64,000 bases of DNA from Neospora caninum Liverpool (lineage: Eukaryota; Apicomplexa; Conoidasida; Eucoccidiorida; Sarcocystidae): NCBI RefSeq assembly GCF_000208865.1, contig NC_018390.1, positions 4,110,270 through 4,174,269 on the forward strand. The letters run 5' to 3'. The notes below the pieces were generated by a model. The model did not search any database. It saw only the letters and a list, made by a program, of their open reading frames with translations, and had not been told where the DNA came from. Positions 32,217-42,076 of this stretch are shown in pieces. A program made the translations under genes and the position numbers. The stretch's first letter is position 1. Every line of letters starts with the position of its first letter.

Positions 32217-33290
32217 ATGGAACGCCGTATTTCGTTCCCCAAGTCCCGAGCTCCGGTTGGGCTAGTGGCCGCAGTTTTTTTCGTGTCATGCTGGAACGGG
32301 CCGTGGACGATTGCGGTACCAGTAACAGCAATACAGCCGCAGTGCACAATAGGGAAGAGGATGACCACTTGTACTTGCGGATCGGCGCCGAGTTCAATCA
32401 CAGGAGCAGATGGAACGCGTAGCAGCGTAACACTGTCTGATTGGAGTAATGCACTGACTATTCAGTGTCCCAAAACAGGATTCGAATTTGTACCTGCCGA
32501 CGCAAATCGTGTATGCAGTTCAGGCGAGAACGAAGCCTCTTTGAAAACCTGCAAAGACCAGCAGAATGCGAAAACGTCTCCCATCAAAGATTTTTTGCCG
32601 CACGCCTCCGAGACCGACCCTCCAGCGTGGACGACGACAGACACACACACGAAGGATAATTCATTAACCATTCCACCAGACAGCTTCCCACTGATCGACA
32701 AAAGCTTCTTTGCCGGATGCCTACAAACAGCAACCAACTATGACGAGTGTTTGGTGACGGTCAGCGTCAAGGCCAGGACCTCGGCCGTGAAAGACGGTGT
32801 CCTCATTTGCGCCTACGGCAAAGAGAGCAACTCGTTTGTTCCAGAAGTAACACTGAATTCCGAGAACAACTCACTGACCATCCAGTGCGGCAGTGAGGGA
32901 CAGATGGAGCCGACGCAGCAATCTTTGACTGCCTACCACTGCGCCGGCTCCAACACAACAGACTGCCAGAAGGTGAACCTGACTGAGATCATGCCGACCT
33001 TCACATCGAGCTGGTGGACAAAGGACGAGCAGAACAGTAATGCACCGAAACTGGTGATTCCGGAAGACGGCTTTCCTTCCCAGGAAGAAACGATCGTATT
33101 GGGCTGCGAGCAAATAAAACCATCAAGTGCAAGGGAAACGCAAGGTGGTGAAAGCACTGCTGTTGAGCTGCCGACATGCAGCGTGAAGGTGACACTCAGT
33201 GCCCAGACCTCGGGTTCACAGGCCTCGAACGCTTCCTTCCTCGGATTGTTCCTGTTGGCTTTCATGTCCTCTATCATGGGCTCATACTAA
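32217..33290 (+). CDS. SRS: SRS-family surface antigen, array member B2
   Basis: 357 aa from ATG 32217. The signal peptide and everything from SLTIPPDSFPLIDK onward match B1, but residues of about 28-145 do not. Here D1 reads CTCGSAPSSITGADGTR and CPKTGFEFVPADANRVC, closer to the C genes (CTCGSEAKSKTGADGTG in C2) up to about the second half of D1. Because the flanking DNA on both sides is near-identical to the B1 locus, the D1 block seems to have been replaced or to have diverged locally. GPI-type tail ends FMSSIMGSY. Confidence 0.92.
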   Translation: MERRISFPKSRAPVGLVAAVFFVSCWNGPWTIAVPVTAIQPQCTIGKRMTTCTCGSAPSSITGADGTRSSVTLSDWSNALTIQCPKTGFEFVPADANRVCSSGENEASLKTCKDQQNAKTSPIKDFLPHASETDPPAWTTTDTHTKDNSLTIPPDSFPLIDKSFFAGCLQTATNYDECLVTVSVKARTSAVKDGVLICAYGKESNSFVPEVTLNSENNSLTIQCGSEGQMEPTQQSLTAYHCAGSNTTDCQKVNLTEIMPTFTSSWWTKDEQNSNAPKLVIPEDGFPSQEETIVLGCEQIKPSSARETQGGESTAVELPTCSVKVTLSAQTSGSQASNASFLGLFLLAFMSSIMGSY

Positions 33291-35910
33291 ATTTCCGCCT
33301 CAGCTCTTTTGTACTGAATAATCAGCAGCGTGAGTTTCTCCTCCCCTCCCGCAGTGAATGTTGTAGTTCTCTTTATGGCGGTGTATATTGTGGAGGATGT
33401 TGTGAGTTTTTGTTTGACTTCGAGACGACGCTGTCGCTCACTAGGACAACCGAAGGCTCGTCCGTCTCCCCGTTCGTGAGGCCTCACTTCTTCCCTCGAG
33501 CTTCAGTCGTTTTGGGACGTGCTGGGCTTGGGAGTGCTTCCACATGATACACAGCAGGTATTGACGGTGCATCTATCCTGTGGCTGTCGAATCCATCAGG
33601 CGTACCCACCAGTAGTTGCGTCGCTGACGGCGTGTAGAAGCTTAGCTGGATTTCCCGCTAAAAAACGTACCTGGTTTGGTCAAAGTTCGTTGAGCATATT
33701 GACTAGTAGACACTCTCACACGGCCTTGTCGGTGGTTGGGTGCAGCCGAGAGGATCTAAATTGTATTGTCGCTTTCAACTAGCTCGGACAGAATAAAAGC
33801 ATGCATTGCCTTTCCACTATGCCGCAGAGGACGGCCTTAGGAACACGTTTTACCGCCATATCTTGTCCCCTCATGGGATTGTTGTAGCTGGAGGTTTTTT
33901 TCGCATTTACAGATGTAGCTGTTGCAGGCAATCTGGCTTCAGACCCTGCCTGATCCTGCAGGCCATCCTGAATCAACCGCCTCTTCTAAAAGCTACTATG
34001 CTGCAACAAGCTCGACTTTCTCCATGCACGGCACCATATTGTCGACCGCCCTACGCCAAAATCTTCAGCCACGGTGGTGCCAAGCATCCTGACAGAAACC
34101 AAAAGTTTGGGTAGTCGAACTCCAATGACGAGCAAAGGGAAGCCGTTGTCATTGACAGCAGTGCTTTGACTCCAAAATGGGAAAAACACCTTCTTTCCCA
34201 CTTTCTATTTCACTTCTCGAGCATTCGCGTGATCTCGAGGCGCAGAGGTGGACCCAGACGCTCACACGCACCTCCTGGTTGTGTGAAATATAACAAGCCG
34301 ATTGGCAGCAGCATCACGTTCCTGCTCCATTGACTCTCTGGTCACCCCACTCTACCAACACTCCCGCTTATTTGTTTTTTTCTGTTTCCCCTGATTATGC
34401 CTCACTCTTCTCTCCACTGCCCCCGCGACTTTCCCCTGCTGCCGCGCCTCGCCCCATTTACACCGCCGATGCTTCGCCTTCGCGGCGTGCACCTGTGCTC
34501 TGGGCCGACCAGTCAGCGACGAACAAACAGGTGAGCGACGTTCTCCCTCTCGTTCCTCTCATTGAGAGGAAGCAATGAAACAAATGGGAAGGAAGAAGGA
34601 CTTTAGCGAACAGGAACTGTAGAGGCCGTTGCGCGTGAGAAGCGAGTACATCTGCTATTTGGGTTTGGAGGCCCTGCGACGGAGAGAGGCGCTGCACAGA
34701 GATACAGCCAAACAGGAGAGAAAGATGACGCGAATGGCATGAGAATGAGGTAGACAAGAAGGAACGAGAAGGGGGGAGACGCCGGAGACTCGGGCGTGAA
34801 AGGAGAGGTTCCCCCTCCCTTTGAATCAGGCGGAAGATACAGAAAAGTGTTGGTGGAGCTTTGGGGGACCAGTCAGCTGAATGGAATGGGAATCCTCCCA
34901 TCAGGCGGGCGCAGCTGGCGCGTCCTCCTTTTACGGGCGCGGTTGTCGAGAATTGTACTTCTCCGGGGAGTGTGACGGCTGTTCCGGAGGCTCGGTGGCT
35001 AAGTGACGTCTTCCTCGGTGTTTGAAAAAAGATGGGGGGCGCAAATTGCTAAAATTCGGACGAAAGAGGGGGACCTGTTCTCTGGTAAGCGTGTGGATTT
35101 TGGAGAGGACGACGCATTCGACAGCAGCGGTTTCAACTTGGACTCAACTTCATCCAGGAGTCAGTCCGCTAGTCACGAGCAAGAAACGGATGCCATTCGG
35201 GGGCCCGTCCGACGGCACCAGCCGATGCCTTCGTCGCCGTCAAGCAGTGTGCCGGACTTGATGGGAGACGGGAGAATACCCTCTTTACGGTTTGCTTCCT
35301 AGAGCAGAACTTGGTTGCTTCACTGTTCCCATACGTCAGTGTACTGATTGAATGTCACGTTCTGGAAAGCGCAAGTAACCGAACATAGTACCTTGGTGGA
35401 AAATGCACATGTTTTTCAGTTATGTTGACAGAAAGCAACGACAGAGTCGACAAGTGACTCAAATAGAGAGACACTGCGAACATACAGAAGAAAGGAGAGC
35501 CCTCCTTCACTTTTTTCTAGCCAAGCGTCACGAAGGGAAGGCAAGGCTGGGAATCCACCAGCTGAATTCTTCCTGATCTTCACTGGTTCACAGGCGCGGT
35601 TGCCCCGTCCCGTCCCTTTTGGGTGTCCGTGCCCAACGGGAGTTCGCGAAGCCCGAAGGCTCTCGAGGCAACGGGGTGGGCGACAATCGCTCCGACTGTC
35701 GGAAGCCGAGGTGAGTGAGTGCGTGATGGAAGTTGGTAATATTGAGGAGAAGAAAGATGGCTCCTACTTGCCTAATGCACTGATCTTTGAGAGACAACAC
35801 AACTTGAATATACGGATAGGTTTTGCAGTTGGCACTACTAAAACACCTGAGACTGAGGTTCGCACAGGCAGCATGCTCCAGCGGCGGAACAAGCCGACGG
35901 GTTCGCCACC
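33291..35910. other. B2-C2 spacer
   Basis: Copy of 21408-24028 at an offset of 11882 bp, with scattered substitutions. No recognised gene. Confidence 0.6.
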
Positions 35911-35920
35911 GTCCATCGAA
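35911..35920 (+). promoter_or_regulatory. Conserved SRS upstream element (C2)
   Basis: GTCCATCGAA preceded by GACGGGTTCGCCACC, 163-172 bp before the C2 ATG. Confidence 0.65.
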
Positions 35921-36082
35921 GCGAGGTACCCCTGGGTGGCCTTGTTGCACTTGCTGTCTCATCACAAATGGCTTCGTGGCTGTGTCCTGCTTTTTTTTGA
36001 TTCGAAGTCCTCCTGAATTACCGTGACTCTTTGAATTTGAATAGGTTTTTCGGTAGTGGATGTCCACTAACTCGCGTCGAGG

Positions 36083-37156
36083 ATGGAGCGTCGCATTTCC
36101 CCGTCAAACAGGTCACGGGCACCAGTGATAGGGCTTGTGGCTGCGGTTCTGTTCGTCTCATGCTCGAGCGGCCTCTGGAGGAGTGAAGCAGCCGCACCAC
36201 TAATAACACCACAATGTGATGAAACTGAGGAGATGACCACTTGTACCTGCGGATCGGAGGCAAAATCAAAAACAGGAGCAGACGGAACGGGTAGCGGCGC
36301 AACTCTGTCTGAATCGAGCAACGGAATCGCCATTCAGTGTCCCAAAGAAAACTTCGAGTTTGTTCCCTCCGACAAAAAGTACGTTTGCACTGGAGAAAAA
36401 ACGGAGGGGGCTCTGAAAACATGTGAAGCTGGTACTGGCAAGAAATCTCCCATCACGGATTTCATGATCCCCGTTACCGAGAGCAACTCAATAGCGTGGA
36501 CGGAGACATCCAGTACAACAAAGGATTATTCTCTAACAATACCACCAGGCAGTTTCCCTCTTGTCGACAAAAGCTTCTTTGCCGGATGCCTACAAGCAGG
36601 AGGCAACGAGTGCGTGGTGAATGTAACCGTCAAGGCCAGGACCTCAGCCGTGAAGGCCGGTGTCCTGACTTGCGCCTACGGCAAAGAGAGCAACTCGTCT
36701 GTTCCAGAAGTAACACTGAATTCCGAAAACAACTCGCTGACTATCCAATGCGGCGATGAGGGACAGATGGAGCCGACTCAGCAATCCTTGACTGCCTACC
36801 ACTGCGCCGGCTCCAACACAAATGACTGCAAAATCGTGAACCTCACTGAGGTCATGCCGACCTTCACATCGAGCTGGTGGACAACGGATGAGCAGAGCAG
36901 TAGGGCACCCAAACTCGTGATTCCGGAAGACGGGTTTCCTGCTCAGGAAGAAACGATTGTGTTGGGTTGCAACCCAAACATCGCCGAAACATCGAAGGCC
37001 GAGCAGGGTGATCAAACCACAGCTGGAGCGCTGCCGACATGCAGAGTGAAGGTGACAATCAGTGCCCAAACCTCTGGTTCACTGGCCACGAGCGTTTCCT
37101 TCTACAGATTGTTTGGCTTGGTATCAGTTCCATTCGTCCTGCTTGGCGCATACTGA
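36083..37156 (+). CDS. SRS: SRS-family surface antigen, array member C2
   Basis: 357 aa. Signal peptide about 1-28, D1 most like C1 (GALKTCE, then KKSPITDFMIPVTESNS shared), then a shorter linker before the ECVV motif (CLQAGGNECVVNVTVKART). D2 differs from C1: CGDEGQ instead of CGSEGQ and NDCKIVNLTEVM, a combination closer to A3. TSAVKAGVLTCAYG has Ala for the usual Asp. Tail LFGLVSVPFVLLGAY fits a GPI signal. An 8-10 bp insertion lies in its 5' leader relative to C1. Confidence 0.92.
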   Translation: MERRISPSNRSRAPVIGLVAAVLFVSCSSGLWRSEAAAPLITPQCDETEEMTTCTCGSEAKSKTGADGTGSGATLSESSNGIAIQCPKENFEFVPSDKKYVCTGEKTEGALKTCEAGTGKKSPITDFMIPVTESNSIAWTETSSTTKDYSLTIPPGSFPLVDKSFFAGCLQAGGNECVVNVTVKARTSAVKAGVLTCAYGKESNSSVPEVTLNSENNSLTIQCGDEGQMEPTQQSLTAYHCAGSNTNDCKIVNLTEVMPTFTSSWWTTDEQSSRAPKLVIPEDGFPAQEETIVLGCNPNIAETSKAEQGDQTTAGALPTCRVKVTISAQTSGSLATSVSFYRLFGLVSVPFVLLGAY

Positions 37157-39289
37157 ATATCGGTCTAACGTGCTCTAAGAGCAGCAGTTTGCTGCGTGGT
37201 ATTTGTACGCGCTATTGGCGACGGGTGCTGCGGATGTCCGCTTGCGGCGGAATTTGCGTTGGTTTGTTTCTCCGCTGCATCCTCGCTCGAGATCGAATTG
37301 ACGCTGTTGCGCACAATTGCCAACAGAGACAGGTTTGCCCGTCTGATCCGGCAGGTTCATTGTTTGCTCCGAACAGTACCTTATCATGGATGAACACATG
37401 AAGTGTGTCAGTTTCCTGCAACTTCGGTGAGGTCTGTGTAGCATGAGAAGGGAATCGGCCACTACGCAGCGAAATTTCGCTAGGGTCATCGATGCAACAA
37501 ACATTCAATAAATGTGTGCTTCCTGGAGCTGCAGTTCCGTCGCGTATATGCAGTCGTTAGGGAGATGTAGAAACGAATACAACGATGGCGTCTGCAGTGC
37601 TGCCAGAAGGCAATTGGTCAGCTGAAGGTTGCTGCACTTCCACTATCATGTCCCAGTCACATAGCGCCAGTATCTGTATTCGTTAAATTGGGTTTCGTAG
37701 ACTGGATGGATTGAGTCCATCATCCGTCCCCGTTTTGAAAAAAAAATGCAGGCTGCAATTGGCTTCAAACCATCCTGGTTGGGTGCCGCTAAGAGGCGAA
37801 AAGGTTTGTACACGACTTTGCCTGCTCCAGAGCACGGGGAAGACCAGGTATTCCTTTCGAGCAGGGTGCAGAGAACATAATGATGCAAGTAGCCGTGGCT
37901 GGCCAGTCGATCTCTCTAAATCCTACACAACACTGATGGATAGCCTCTCTGTTTCCACTACTCTCTTTTCATTTGCTCCCATTCCACACTACTCTGCGAC
38001 ACGATCATTCTTCTCCATACACGCCACGATCAATTTGTCGGCTACCGCACACGTCCGTCGAAGCCGTATCTCTTCCGGGTACCGGGAAAAATGAAGCATT
38101 TGAATCGCCCATCGATAACCAGAGGCATCGAATGTGAACGCTTGCGTTCACAGACTCGGGAGAATGGTATATCCTTCAGTGAATCCTGTACTCGGAGACT
38201 TGTGACCTAGACAACGAGAAACCCAGCAAGTGCTATAATATGTCGGAACAGTCAACCGCTCACGTGTGAAAAACCGAACCTTGTGGAAGAAGGACGACCC
38301 GGCACAAGAGTAAACCTAGTGTTTTGACGCAGAGAATGGGAACAAAATGAGCATTTTTGTCGGGCGAGGGAGAAGAGACACAATCCCGCTCGATGCGGTT
38401 TTTGCTGTCGCTTCTCCTTCGGCTGCACGCTTGAACGTTCGGCTCTATATACACCTCAGTTTTCGTGCGTGGCACTGGAGGGAAGGCGGACCAGAAACAA
38501 AGGATGAGAGCGGGAGACAGAAAGAGGATACGAGTTGTCTGTTTGTTTTCTACATACACGTCAGGTAAGCTGGAAGGACAGAGAGTTCGCAGAAGCCTTG
38601 CGTCAGCATTTCTCTTCGTGTGATTACGCTGCTGTTCTCGAAGAGATTTTTGTTGTCATTCTTAAAACGGAAACCGAACGCGTGACACTCTTGTGACGAC
38701 CAGGCAAGGGGAGGGAGAATGGAAGAGAAGCACCGAAATGGAAGACGTTCCTCAAGAAAAGAATTGCCTTAAGTCAACCCTCCTTCAAGCACCCATTCTT
38801 CGCTTTTCTTCACTTAGTCTTCGCCTTCTCCCTTTCCTCCCTCATGCTTTCCTATCTTTTGTTCTTCGCTTCTGCCCTCTCATCTGTGTGCTTGTACATC
38901 ACTACCTCTTCGTTCACGGGAAGTCTTGCTTCCGGTTCTTCAAAGCTACTGGACAAGTGATGGGCAAACCCACGATATCGAAACTGAAGACAGTCCTCGA
39001 GATATTCTTTTGGTTTGCTTCCAAATCTGTTCTTGGTCCCTTCTTTGGCTGTGCTGTGTTTTGTGGCTCAGCATCTCCTCTGGCCCCCCACACAGCTAGG
39101 GCGTTCAGTGTTTCTCTGTTCCCCCGATTGACCACCAACCGAGAGAGCAAGCAGCTGTCCGTCTCCTCAACGAAACAGAAAACCTTGCTGCGGTGCATAT
39201 TCAGGTGGTCATCCCACACCACACAAGGCTGGCCGGCAAGCAACACATATGAGGAGGCGCGTAGCAAAGGGAAGAGCGGAGAAGGGGTT

Positions 39290-39413
39290 GCGGTTGGAAG
39301 CAGCTTCAATTCCTCTTTCCTTTTGAGGCACTAAAGTTCTCACGGTCGACTGATGCCCGTAGCCACACACTTCCGCCTACTGCAGCCCAGTCTGCCTCAC
39401 TATTTCCTTCTCG
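39290..39413 (+). repeat. 124-bp direct repeat, left copy
   Basis: Starts GCGGTTGGAAGCAGCTTCA and ends TATTTCCTTCTCG. It aligns with 39928-40051 end to end without indels, with scattered substitutions. Confidence 0.85.
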
Positions 39414-39927
39414 AAGAAGAGGAAAGACAGGAAGAGACAGAGGAAGATGGCGGTGCTCAGCTGTACGGGCTGCCCAGGACATCTGCTGCAGAAGTGGAGG
39501 CGAGAAGAGCACCTTTGCTGTCTCCCGGCTCGTCTTTTTCCCAGCTTCGAGAGTGTCCTTTCCTTGCCGTTTTTGCTCCTCCACTGTGTCTGATTTCTCA
39601 CGACAGGCTAAGTCTCTGTAGGCAGCTTTCCGTTTTCGTGACTTTTTTTCTGTCCTCATTCCCGTCATTCTCCTTCTCATCATCGTTTCTTATTTTCGGT
39701 TCTTCCTTCTCCCCTGTTTCATTCCCTTCACTGTCCGTCCCGTCTTGACCTTCGCGGTGTCGTAGTTCTTTCTTTGTCTCCGTTCTATCACGTCCGTTTT
39801 TTCCTTCGCCCACCAGAGAGGAACGCGAACCAAAAACGACGTGGCGTACCGAGAAGGGAACCTGGGGCGTCATAGAGAGAGCCCAGAACTCCTACTGCCC
39901 CCTGTTTGTGACAGGCCAGTGCAACAG

Positions 39928-40051
39928 GCGGTTGGATGCAGCTTCAGTTCCTCTTTCCTCTTGAGGCACTAAAGTTCTAACGGTCGACTTCTGCTCGTAT
40001 CCACACACTTCCGTCTAGTGGAGCCCAGCCTGCCTCACTATTTCCTTCTCG
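39928..40051 (+). repeat. 124-bp direct repeat, right copy
   Basis: Partner of 39290-39413, 638 bp downstream. The sequence after each copy is unrelated. Confidence 0.85.
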
Positions 40052-40830
40052 TTCGAGTCAATGCGCCCTGACTTTGTCCTGACGCCCGCCACCCCACGCA
40101 GCCATCCCACCGCAGAAGAAGCTGTTTCAAGAGGCTTTCCATCCCGTTGGAAAAGAAAAAACACGACGAAGAAAGAGAAAACAAAGACAGAGGCCAGACA
40201 ACGACAGCAAACAATAACGGCAGATTGAACAGCGCGCGGTGAGTCCATACATCTCCTATTGGTATTGGACGGCGATATTACAGAGCTGGCGAAGAGTGAC
40301 ACAACCTAGCAGGAGAGACAGGGGACGAAGAGCGAAGAGTATCACCGAGACAACACGCGGCAAAATGAGAAGAGACACCGGAGACAAGTGGAAAAACCGA
40401 GAGAGCCCCGTGCTCCTTCTATCCATGTGACACATAGGAGAAAACTGTTTGTGGAATTTGGCCGCATGAAAAAAGTCTCGGAACCCTATGGGCGGGCAAG
40501 CGGGCGAAGATGGCGCGTCCTTTTGTCGAGTGCGGTTGTTGAGAACGGTAGTTCTCAAAACGCCAAGTCGTGTCCGAGACCGGGTCCTGTCGCATCGCGT
40601 TCCGTGCTTGAGAACAGGGGAAAAGAGGTGTTGGAAATTGACAATCTTAGGCGAACACGGAGTGGCAGCTTAGAGGAACGGGGAGGCTCCCAGAAGATGC
40701 AACACATCCAGCCGAATTGGTTCAATTTGGACTCGACCTAATCGACAGCTCCCTCAGATGGAGAGTAGCGCAGAAAACCATGCAAGAGTCAGAGGCCGCA
40801 GCGGTGGCACGGGCCGACGGGTCCGCGCCC

Positions 40831-40840
40831 GTCCAACGGG
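40831..40840 (+). promoter_or_regulatory. Diverged SRS upstream element (A3)
   Basis: GTCCAACGGG preceded by GACGGGTCCGCGCCC, 160-169 bp before the A3 ATG. The left half is conserved and the right half is not. Confidence 0.45.
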
Positions 40841-40999
40841 CGGGGCTGCACCAGGCTTGCCTGGCGAGAGTTGCAATCAGGACAAAATGGGTCGTGGCGT
40901 GTCTTCTCACTTTTCGGTTGCATCTTTTTTTGTTAGTCGCACTGACCTGCTGCGACCGAAGAGGCTTTCTATATGTACAACTACTGATTCGTGTGAAAG

Positions 41000-42076
41000 A
41001 TGGGGAGCCCGAATTCCCTGTCAAACAAGCCCGTTGCGGCAGTCGGGCTTGTGGCTGCTTGTTTTTTTGTCGCGTGTCTGAGCGGGTTATCGAGGGCTAA
41101 TGCCGCGGGAACAATACAAGCTGCATGCACTCACGAGAATCAGATGACCACTTGTGTCTGCTCAGAAAGATCGGTTGGGCGCAAAGAAGCAAGCGGCTCA
41201 ACGGACACACCAACTTTGTCAGAGTCGAGTAACGGAATCACTATAGTGTGTCCTGCATCGACATTCAAGTTTATGCCCAAGAATGCGTCAGACGTATGCG
41301 TTGCAACAACAAAACAAAAAGAGACCCTGCAGTCGTGTAAAAGCGAGACCGCCAAAACTCCCATTGAAAATTTCCTGATTCAAGCCACCCAGGGCAACGT
41401 CCCCGCATGGACGACGCCGACTCCGACAACCAGCAATCATGGTCACTCCCTAATCCTTCCCCAAGAGACATTTCCGTTGACTGACAAAACATTTTTCGCC
41501 GGCTGCCTAAACACAGGAGCCAAGAATGACGAGTGCGTGGTGAAGGTCAGCGTCAAGGCCAGGACCTCGGCTGTGAAAGACGGTGTCTTCACTTGCGCCT
41601 ACGGCGAAGAGAGCAACTCGTCTGTTCCAGAAGTAACACTGAATTCCGAAAACAACTCGCTGACTATCCAATGCGGCGATGAGGGACAGATGGAGCCGAC
41701 TCAGCAATCCTTGACTGCCTACCACTGCGTCGGCTCCAACACAGATGAGTGCAGGATCGTGAACCTCACTGATGTCATGCCGACCTTCACATCGAGCTGG
41801 TGGACAACGGATGAGCTGAACTCCAAGGCACCGAAACTGGTGATTCCGGAAGACGGCTTTCCTGCCCAGGAAGAAACGATTCTCTTGGGATGCAACCTAA
41901 ACAACAACGTCTCGAGGCATGAGGACGATAATGGAACCACAGCTGCTCAGCTGCCGACATGCAAAGTGAAGGTGACACTTGCCGCGAGTTCGTCCGGGTC
42001 CCAGGCCTCGAGCGTTTCCTTCCGCGGATTGTTTGTGTTGGTCTTTGTTCCCCTTGTTCTTCTTGGCACATGCTGA
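41000..42076 (+). CDS. SRS: SRS-family surface antigen, array member A3
   Basis: 358 aa with an unusual N-terminus: MGSPNSLSNKPVAAVGLVAA in place of MERRIS. The same initiator context (GTGAAAGATGG) and the aligned NSLSNK support this start. Signal peptide about 1-29, D1 closest to D and A2 (ITIVCPASTFKFMPKNAS), then the homogenised KARTSAVKDG region with VFTCAYG, CGDEGQ, CVGSNTDECRIVNLTDVM, and the A-type C-terminus. One Val is deleted in NNNVSRHEDDN. 3' flanking DNA continues to match the other A genes. Confidence 0.92.
   Translation: MGSPNSLSNKPVAAVGLVAACFFVACLSGLSRANAAGTIQAACTHENQMTTCVCSERSVGRKEASGSTDTPTLSESSNGITIVCPASTFKFMPKNASDVCVATTKQKETLQSCKSETAKTPIENFLIQATQGNVPAWTTPTPTTSNHGHSLILPQETFPLTDKTFFAGCLNTGAKNDECVVKVSVKARTSAVKDGVFTCAYGEESNSSVPEVTLNSENNSLTIQCGDEGQMEPTQQSLTAYHCVGSNTDECRIVNLTDVMPTFTSSWWTTDELNSKAPKLVIPEDGFPAQEETILLGCNLNNNVSRHEDDNGTTAAQLPTCKVKVTLAASSSGSQASSVSFRGLFVLVFVPLVLLGTC

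Larger units (their letters stand above)
28643..36190. repeat. Segmental duplication, copy 2 (A2 3' end - B2 - C2 5' end)
   Basis: Partner of 16736-24300. Spacer differences are scattered single bases plus few indels, which suggests a recent duplication or ongoing homogenisation. Confidence 0.9.
37157..40830. other. C2-A3 spacer
   Basis: 3.7 kb, longer than the C1-A2 spacer and not part of the close duplication. It has the 3'-flank module at about 37800 (TTTGCCTGCTCCAGAGCA), a 124-bp direct repeat pair (39290-39413, 39928-40051) and a diverged upstream block at about 40440-40640. A 213-codon plus frame at 38693-39334 has hydrophobic runs but no recognised domain; I do not call it. Confidence 0.5.

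Noticed and set aside
38693..39334. 213-codon plus-strand frame in the C2-A3 spacer
   Set aside because: Its start codon context and composition are not convincing, there is no homologue in the window, and the sequence is low in information.
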